This document shows positions 34,650-43,600 of a stretch of DNA of 64,000 nt, piece by piece (position 1 is the first letter of the stretch; each line of letters opens with the position of its first letter). The notes under the pieces are model-generated. The model had not been told where the DNA came from. It saw only the letters and a list, made by a program, of their open reading frames with translations, and did no database searches. This DNA is from Undaria pinnatifida (Eukaryota; Sar; Phaeophyceae; Laminariales; Alariaceae), in contig JABAKD010000013.1 of the NCBI GenBank assembly GCA_012845835.1, positions 950,501 through 1,014,500 on the forward strand, written 5' to 3'. The position numbers were made by a program, and so were the translations under genes.

Positions 34650-37600
34650 ACGAGTATATATATTTTTTTTTTCCCCAGAAAAAGCGGTGCTCAGGGTCGT
34701 GTGCCATACGGGTGCCGCACAAGTACTAAATCCCGTACAATAGCCCATAGCCAATAGTAGCCTGTGCTCGATGGTGAAAACGAAACGGAAATTGCGTCTG
34801 GACGCCAAATTGAGAATAATCTTGTGTTGAATGGTGGCGACAAACCAAGATAGCGAGTGTCGACGCCATGATAGAATGTGCTCGATGGCGACGACAAAAG
34901 AAGAAATTGGAACTGTGAGCATCGACGCCAAATTTACGTTCTTCTCTTTTAATAGAGGATGCCGTCTGCGCGGCTCCTCAGTACCTTGCGGTAGTATGAT
35001 TATATTAAATGCCAGGTATGTGTGTTGATGTTTCCACCCTTCGCTTTCTCGCAACGACGTGTTCATGTTGCGCGCAGAGGGACAGGGCGCAAATTCTTTC
35101 GGAGGCCGCTGGGTTGGGGGAAAAGTGCAAGTTTCAGGTGCGGGTAAAACGACGTTTTTTTTGTACTACCAATAGTTTTTACGAGCCGGGCCGGCCAAGA
35201 GGGTGGGGAGTGTGTTCAACCGAGGCTGCACAGCCCAATTTATTATCATTTTCCACAGAAATTTGACAACCTGTTCCACAGACATATACGACCATGATAG
35301 CTATGGTTCTTTTTTGGGGGGGGGAGGGGCCGAGTAATGCCCGATGAAGGATTTTCGAGATTTGGATTATTCGTGAAAAAATGAGAAAAAACAAAATAAA
35401 GAAAAAAAACCACAGGCATTGTCTTCATATGTGTCCTGCGAACCACTTGTCAAAATTTCATCAAAAACACATGTGGTTTGCGCTGTGTATGCGCAAATCG
35501 CTGTACGCACCAGCTTCGCTCAAATCTGCCCGAGATCTCGTCCGATATTTGCTGTTTTTGTTGGAGACAGAATACCGACCACATCCAACCACAAGACACT
35601 CGAAAGCAACCGTGTTTGCCGAGCGAGACACAAATCATGAAATAAAAGCGTTCAGAGAGCGAAGTCGACGAATTATGTTGTATGTACGTACGAGTTCATA
35701 TGTTGTACGTAAGCAAGACATGGTCAGGCATGTATGATACGAGTACACTCCTGTAGAGGTAAACACAAAGTTTACGTTCAACAAAAGATGCAACAGAAGC
35801 TTATCAATTTTCACCCAGAGAGTTCGTGTCGACAGGCACCACTTCCCGGTGCTCGTATCTTCGAATACTCTAGGTACAGAGGTTCGCAGGCATCGCTGCT
35901 TGGTTGGCGCGCTTGGTGGCATGTTGTGTGTTATGTGTGAGGCAGCACCAGTGTGACCATGTGGCGACAGCGCAGCAAACCCAGATTTGAAAATTGCGCC
36001 GCAATTAAAAAAAAAAAAAATGGTTTCACCTTCACTTAATCCAGTACGATATGGTGCCGCGAAGTTTCTGAACGCTGGAACCTGCTCTGTAGCAAAGACA
36101 AGTGGTTGTGCATACGCGCGTTGATTGGCCGATTCCAACTATGTTTTCAGTAACATTGAGCACCCAGTGGTTCCAATTTTATGGCTGGAACACGGAATGT
36201 TAGTTTGACAGCCGGCCCAGCTCGTAGTATATACATGTCCTTGACGGATGTCCTTGATAGATTACCTTGACGGGTGTCCTTGACTGTCCGTCGAGGGGCA
36301 AGAATAATACCGTCAACCGGCATCTTAGTATACTAGTTTAGTGTCGAGAGTTTATTGACGTCTGTCGTTGACGTGTCATTGACGGCTTTCCTTGACGGCT
36401 TTCCGTCAAGGGGCAACAAGAGTGCTGTTAGACGACGTATTTATATACTATTTTTATTGTGGAGAGTTCCGGAACGGATGTCCTTGCCGGCTGTCCATCA
36501 AGAGACGATAGTAGTGCCGTCAACGGAAGACCAAACATGCTAGTTTTTAGGATTTTCTTGACGGCTATCATTGATCGATGGTCTTGACGGCTGTACTTGA
36601 CGGCTGTCCGTCAAGCAGAAACAAGATTTACATTTGAGTATAACTAGTTTTTGGTGCCTAGATTTCCTTGACGGCTGTCCTTGACCGATATACTTGACGG
36701 CTGTCTGTCAAGGGGCAAGAAGGATGCCGTCAACCGACGTACAGTATCTCCTGCGCAAGTGTGTCTAACAACCACCGTCCGTCATAACAAAACGACCACC
36801 GATCACGGGCGTACGGCCGACGTGTTCCACACTAAAACCTAGTAGGTACTGTATTAGCAAGCGTCCGTCGCGACGTTTTTGTTCAATTATTTCCGTGCGA
36901 CACACCCCAGATTTGCGATGTGCCGTCGTTAGACGATTTATTTCCTGCATGTCCCCTGTTCTATGCTTCGATCGCCGATGCGCTCGACACCCCGCTCTAG
37001 AATGCGGTGGGAAACATCGTACGCGTAAGATAGGCTTCCCACCCGGCGACATTATCTAGATCAGGTAGATCAGGTAGATCAGGTAGACCATACCCGGTAT
37101 ATACCAAGGGTCTGTCCGCCCTGGTTTAAATGCAGCAGATGATGAATGTCATGAACGTGATGAGTGGGGACATGACCTGTCCGACGTGAGCGCATGTTTT
37201 CTTCCTGCGTGTCCCCTGCTTCTTGTTTATGCCTTGATTAGGTCGCAGATGCATTGGACACCCCGTTCGAGAGTGACTCCTTCGATCTCGTTTGGAGCAT
37301 GGAGAGCGGGGAGCACATGCCCCACAAACCCAAGTGAGCCCTTTTTTTTTTTTTTTGGGGGGGGGGGGAGAGCGGGGAGGACATGCCCCGCAAGCGGAAG
37401 TGAGCCCTCGTTTTTGTTTTCATTCTTGGAGGCCTTCCTTCCTTCCTTCCTTTGTCGGCCTGTTTCATTCACTTGTCTGTTTACTACTTGTCTGTGTTTA
37501 TTTTTTGTTTCGTTGTTGGCTTGTTTAAGTATCTCTTTCTTTCCTCCGTTATTTTTCATGTTTGTGTTTATTTGTGTGCTCGTTTGTTTATTTGTTAATG

Positions 37601-40600
37601 TACTTATTTCTTCGTTCTGCCTGCTACGTATTGAATAATTTCTTCTTGCTTCCGTCCGTCCGTCCGTCCGTCCTTCTCCCGCCCCCGCCCCCCCCCGTCC
37701 GCGACTCTCGTTAACCATCCATTCAGGTTTGTCGGAGAGCTGGCACGCATATGTGCCCCCGGGGGGCGAATCATAGTGATAACGTGGTGCCACCGCGACT
37801 TGGAGGAGGGAGAAACGTCACTGCAGCCCGACGAAGAAAAACTTCTCAACAGGTAAGGGTATACACGAAGCCAATCCCTGGTACACTCGTTTTAGCTGCA
37901 GGCTGGTTCACGTTAAAAACCTCACGTGTATTCCTTGGCGAATGTCCACGCTTTTTTTTTTTCATTCACACCGTGAAATTTTGCATGTCTTCTACTATAT
38001 GTGCCCTTGCAAGGATCTCACCCGTTTTTTGTTTGTTTTGTTTTTACCTGATTTTTTTGTCAGTTTGGATTTTTGAGAAAATGTGGACCACCTTAGCCCA
38101 ATTTTTTCGGCGAAAACAAAAAATAAAGAATAAAAAAAACGCGGGTCAGGACTGGGGATGGGCATGTAGAACACGTGTGCAAAATTTCAGGGTCTGTCTC
38201 TCAAAAACGGCGTGAGCATTTGGACTTTTGTGCGTAAAAATGAGTTAAGATTCGTTATTTCCTTCAAATGACTCGGTTTTGTTTTAGGATCCTGTTTTTT
38301 CGCCAGATTTTGCTCAATGCTGAACACAGGCAGGCCAAATCTTTGAGTTTTTGCGCGAAAAAATGTACAGACATGCCTTGGAGTGCGTCCAACCGGATCG
38401 TGCGAAAAAAAATGCGGCGCACTTTTTTTTCTTCGCCCCCGCTGGGTAAAAGCCTGAATAGTATTGAAAAAATTCAAGACCTGTTGTTGGTCGATACGAG
38501 TTTCGCTCCTGGAGACAGCCCGAGACCGCTAAAAAAAACTGGCCATGTCACCCTCTTCCACGAATCATGGAGGTCACGATGATGCCAAATATTAATATTC
38601 ACTCTCTGACTCGATATTACGAGCTGTATTCGTGGGTGAGAGAATTTGGCGGTGTCTACTTAAACCAGCCTGTATGAATTATCGGTGTTACATGCCTGTT
38701 GTTCCTTGCGAGGTGATTACTGATTCTTTCGTTTTCAAGAGACTTGTTTATGTTACACTAGGTGCGTAGCTGGTAGCTGGTAGCTGGTAGCTGTTGCCTG
38801 CCTTCCCTCTTGTGGGCTTGCGACGGACACCCGCGGGGTTTCAAGCCAACTACGTCCTGACTGAACGGGAAACTTGTGGCAAGTGTGATCAAGTATAGTA
38901 TCACACCATTTGCTTTTGCGTATGTCGCATGAGTTTTCACTAGTGTTTTACGACTTTGCCCAGCTTCGACAAAAGTGGTCGACAAAGTGGTTGGTCGATA
39001 CTCCGCGTTTACCCCTCGTCACATCTTAGTTCCGACAAATTCCCCAGGCCGTCGGCTTTAGGTTATAGGCTTCCTGCAATAAGGATTTTTTGGATGGAAA
39101 TGGGCTATATGGGGGGGGTGGGTGGGGGGGAAATGACTTGTACAATGGGGGGGGGGATGGGGGGAAATGACTTGGTACAATGTATGTGTTTTTTTTCCTA
39201 TACTATACCCAATATAAAACTAAGCCGAAGAAATCGCGAACGACGTCTCCCGCGAGAACACCGAGATGTCACGGGATGCAGCATCTGCCACAAGACTCCG
39301 CGGACACGCCAGACGGTCACAGCCACGACCACGCACTCTCCCGACATGACCAGACCCTGGGTTGGTTGTCGGCGATCTGCGGGCTCGGCGACAGCTGGCG
39401 AGCTGATTGCCGATGACAAGTTCGAAAAAAACAAGCGAAAAAGCGATTTGGCCAACTAGGACCCTCTACTAGAGAGAATCTAAGCCGGGCTTAACAATAC
39501 AGCGGGAAAAGATAACCCTTCTCTCTCGCCGCACCTTCTTTCTCGTCGCACCTTCTCTCTCGTCGCACCGAGCGATGTACTCTGCGAGTGATCCGGCCGA
39601 GCCTGCGGCAGGACTGTACGGAGAGAGCAGGTGGCCACTGCTACATCCAAGCGCTCTCCTGGCGAGACCTCGAGCTTGCGAGACTCGTGCTTTGGGGGTT
39701 AGACGCTGTGTGCTGCTGTGTAGCTATGTCTTATGCGAAAGTTTTTTTCTTCTTCTTTTTTGGTCGCTGTGGTCGCTGGGGTTCTGGTCTGGTCGATTGA
39801 TCGGCCTACATCCTTTCACGGACAATTGCCTTGAGGGTTAACAAGACCTCCTACCTTACTTCGCGTCGCTTGCACCTCTTTTGCTTGGTTTGTTTTGCTT
39901 GTTCTGCTTGCTTCGCTTGTTTCGCTTTTCTTTCGCTTTGGCTCGGTTGTCTTTAGGATCAACAAAGCGTACTACCTCCCGCGGTGGTGTTCAACGGCGG
40001 ACTACGTGAAGTACTTTCAGGCGGAGGGGCTGGTGGATGTGAGGAGGGACGACTGGACTGACAACATTCAGGTGCCTGCTTCGTAGACCTGTGAGAGGGC
40101 TGACCATTAGTCGCCGACTAACAGCCCTGAGAGGAAAATTGTCGAGTAAAAACAGCGATTTCAGCGTCGCCCATACGCCGAACTGGGGCCGCTGGGATAG
40201 GTTATCGTAGACGGGACACTCGAGCTTCAACGAACCGGGTGGCACGACGCGCGTGGTGAATGGTACTGCTTGTATCGAGCGCTCACATCGCAAAAGGACC
40301 ACACTTTGTCCTTTTTTTCGTGGCTGTTTGGGTGTAAAAGGATTTCATTCTTCATACTGTAGTGTATTATTCATACTGTGGTTTGGGTAGGCGGAGGGGT
40401 TGGTGAATGTGAAAGAAAACTGAACGGGCAACCACGTTTAGGTGCTTGCTTGGGTAACCAACGAGCTCGGTGCAATCACCATTTTCTGTTGTTTTTCTCC
40501 TGCTTTTTTTTCTGCTGCAGTTTGTCTGTTTGGTAATTCTTCCCTTGACCCTGTAAAACCCCGACGAAGTGTCTCCAACCCGCCCTTAAAGTGATACCAG

Positions 40601-43600
40601 GTAGTTTTTTGTCAACTATACAAGTATCTGGCGTGTGATCTTCTCCTCCCACAGCCTCGCGTCCACACACATGAAATGACAGCTGTCTGGGCGGTTGTCA
40701 GTTGTTGTCGACAGTGTTTCCTCTATACCAGCAAGTATGATTGAGTCTCAAACAGGATTTTACCGTCTGCAACCTTAGGCTTGTGTCTCCAAACCTCACC
40801 GTTCCCCTGTATCAGGTATGCTATCTTCAAGCCCCGACAGGGATTCATTGTGCCACATGACGGCATATCATCTTTACCCCAAACCTTACTTTTTCACTTC
40901 TTCACTTTTTCCCTCGATAGTAATTAATATCAACTCCAAAAAGGGTTTTACGACGTCACCCTGAAACGCGAGACCGTGCACCTAACCCTCAACCCGCAAC
41001 CACCACACTACTGTAAACCTCTTTGTACTAGATTGCGTACATAAGCACGACAAATAAGCAACTAATAACATTAGCATTAACATTATCGTTAACATTAACA
41101 CTAACACTAACATTAACGTTAACATTAACATTAGCATTAACGTTAACACTAACATTAACATTTAACATTAACATTTCACATTAACATTAACATTAACATT
41201 AACATTAACATTAACATCAACATTAACATTAACATTAACATTAACATTAACATTTAACACTAACGCTAACACTAACACTAACACTAACACTAGCACTAAC
41301 ACTAACACTAACACTAACACTAACACTAACACTAACACTAACACTAACACTAACACAAACACAAACACTAACACTAGCACTAACACTAGCACTAGCACTA
41401 ACACAAACACAAACACAAACACAAACACAAACACAAACACAAACACAAACACAAACATAAACACAAACATAAACATAAACACAAACACAAACACAAACAC
41501 AAACACAAACACAAACACCAACACTAATACAAACACAAACCCAAACACCAACACCAACACCAACACCAACACCAACACAAACATAAACACAAACACAAAC
41601 ACAAACACAAACACAAACATAAATACAAACACAAACACAAACACAAACACAAACACAAACACAAACACCAACACCAACACTAGCACTAACACAAACACAA
41701 ACACAAACACAAACACAAACATAAACATAAACATAAACATAAACATAAACATAAACATAAACACAAACACCAACACCAACACTAACTTTAGCATTACAGT
41801 CAAACCCCGCTTAAAGACGCACTTCTTAAGTCAACTCCCCGCTATAAAGACAAAAAAAACATCTGAACCAGGGTGCCCCGCAGATGTACAAGTTTAAGGG
41901 GGGGTGTATTGTTTACGCTGCGGAATGGTGTCCAAGATGTCTATGCCAGCCAGCGTCACGGACTCTAGGTCCATGGCGCGAGTGTTGACGGACAACTTGT
42001 TCGTCGAGGAAGCCCCTGGCCTCACGGAGGCTGAAGTGCGTGAGGCAGTGAAGACGTGGCTTAGTGTAGAGGACGACCCAGAGGTGTTGGAGGAAGAAAT
42101 CGCAATGGAACTGCAGGCTGTAGACGAGCACCTTGCCAACGTGACCCTCAGTGACGATGACGATGTGTCCAGCGAAGAGGAAGGCGACGGTAGGCCAGAG
42201 TCGTGCATGACAACGTCGCTTACAGAGGCCGACGTCCGCTCTCGCCTCGAGGAGTGCCGCTCCTTTTTCAACGCGAAAGGGAAGAACGGCGAGTACAGCG
42301 AAACCCTGTACCTTCTTTCGAGGACTGTGCATTCGTTCACTCATGAAACTCAAGTCAACCGAAGAGCGAAGCAGGGGGGCGAGGTGCAGGCCACTCTTGG
42401 CGACATGTGGGGGCGGTAGTTTTTTTTTTTTTGTGGAGGGCATATAGCAATGGGCCTGTTTGTGATGTACGGTTCTCTTGTTGTTGTCTAGCGTTGTTTA
42501 TCTTCACCGTTTTTCTGAGTTGATGTCCATCTGTGTCCTTATCAGGTAGGATTTGACATGTCAAAGTTGGAACAGAGGTGGTGAATGATATATCGGCGAG
42601 GTTTCCAACATGAGGACGAGAAGATAATAAGAAAAACACAGTCGACACCAACCGAGAGAGAGAGTTCACTGCAGTCATAATAACCTTCATCCTGCAACAT
42701 TGAACCCACTTCTCGGAGCATTTTATTTCGGGCGGTGGGGTGCGGCAACTACTGTATAAACTTGGTTTTTAAGTACATTCCACTTTCAACCACGGCAACG
42801 TTGTGACGGTCAGATTTGTGGATTCTCGTTTCGTTATAGTATACCTGCTGCAACGGCGCGTCTTTTGATGTATGTTATGCCTCCATCGGCCCCGGGGATG
42901 GTGCGTTATCGTCCCCGGAATCTTAAAGACGATTCCCCGCGTTAAAGACGCCTTGAAAAAAAGTACCGATATGCGTCTTTAAGCGGGGTTTGACTGTAAT
43001 AGCACCCCTCCCCAGGGGTGCGGTTTCCAAACTCTGTTGGGTTGGAAAAAAGTGTAAAAACAGTATTTAATATTTATAGTGAAACCGACAAATGTCATAT
43101 TAATAGTAACAGCATGCACCGAGGCCAACCCACGAACGAAAAAATTGGGAAAATAGAAAAACTACGAGTAGGAAAACATGTTTCTGAAGCTATCATGTAG
43201 CTCATTTTTCATGGGTTGAGGTAGTTGTGCCTTGGGTTGCGTGGTTTGACTGTTCCAATACTACGGTAGTGTGATGTGTTTTCCTACCCAAGTCCTACCT
43301 AATCGAGCTTGCTATGCCGCAAACGCTACTGTCGTCAAGTTCCATAAGGGTGTTGATGCGCGACATGACGCCCCCTCCTCCGCAATGCCGCGTCACGGAA
43401 CATTCCCCCTCGTGTGTGTTGCAGAGCTTCTGGCCGGCCGTGATCCGGTCTTCCCTGACCCCCAAGGGCATCTTCGGCCTCATAAAGTCCGGACCTGTTA
43501 CTATCCGAGGAGCGGTGGCCATGTTCGTGAGTAGCAGTGCGATAGTAGATTCAAAATTGTTCGTTATTTACTTACGTGTGTGTTTTTTTGCTGCTGTTAC

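Noticed and set aside
36230-36745. Possible CRISPR-like spaced repeats
   Set aside because: Units are diverged and contiguous without uniform unique spacers; a nuclear intron satellite.
40140-40310. Candidate coding segment after VTE4 exon 9
   Set aside because: Stops in the relevant frames and no acceptor/donor pair that keeps VTE4 phase.
41168-41803. 211-codon minus-strand frame of V/F/L/M repeats
   Set aside because: Pure product of the hexanucleotide array.
41913-42443. 176-codon minus-strand frame inside the pogo-like element
   Set aside because: Shadow of the codon-biased plus-strand frame; lower coding character.
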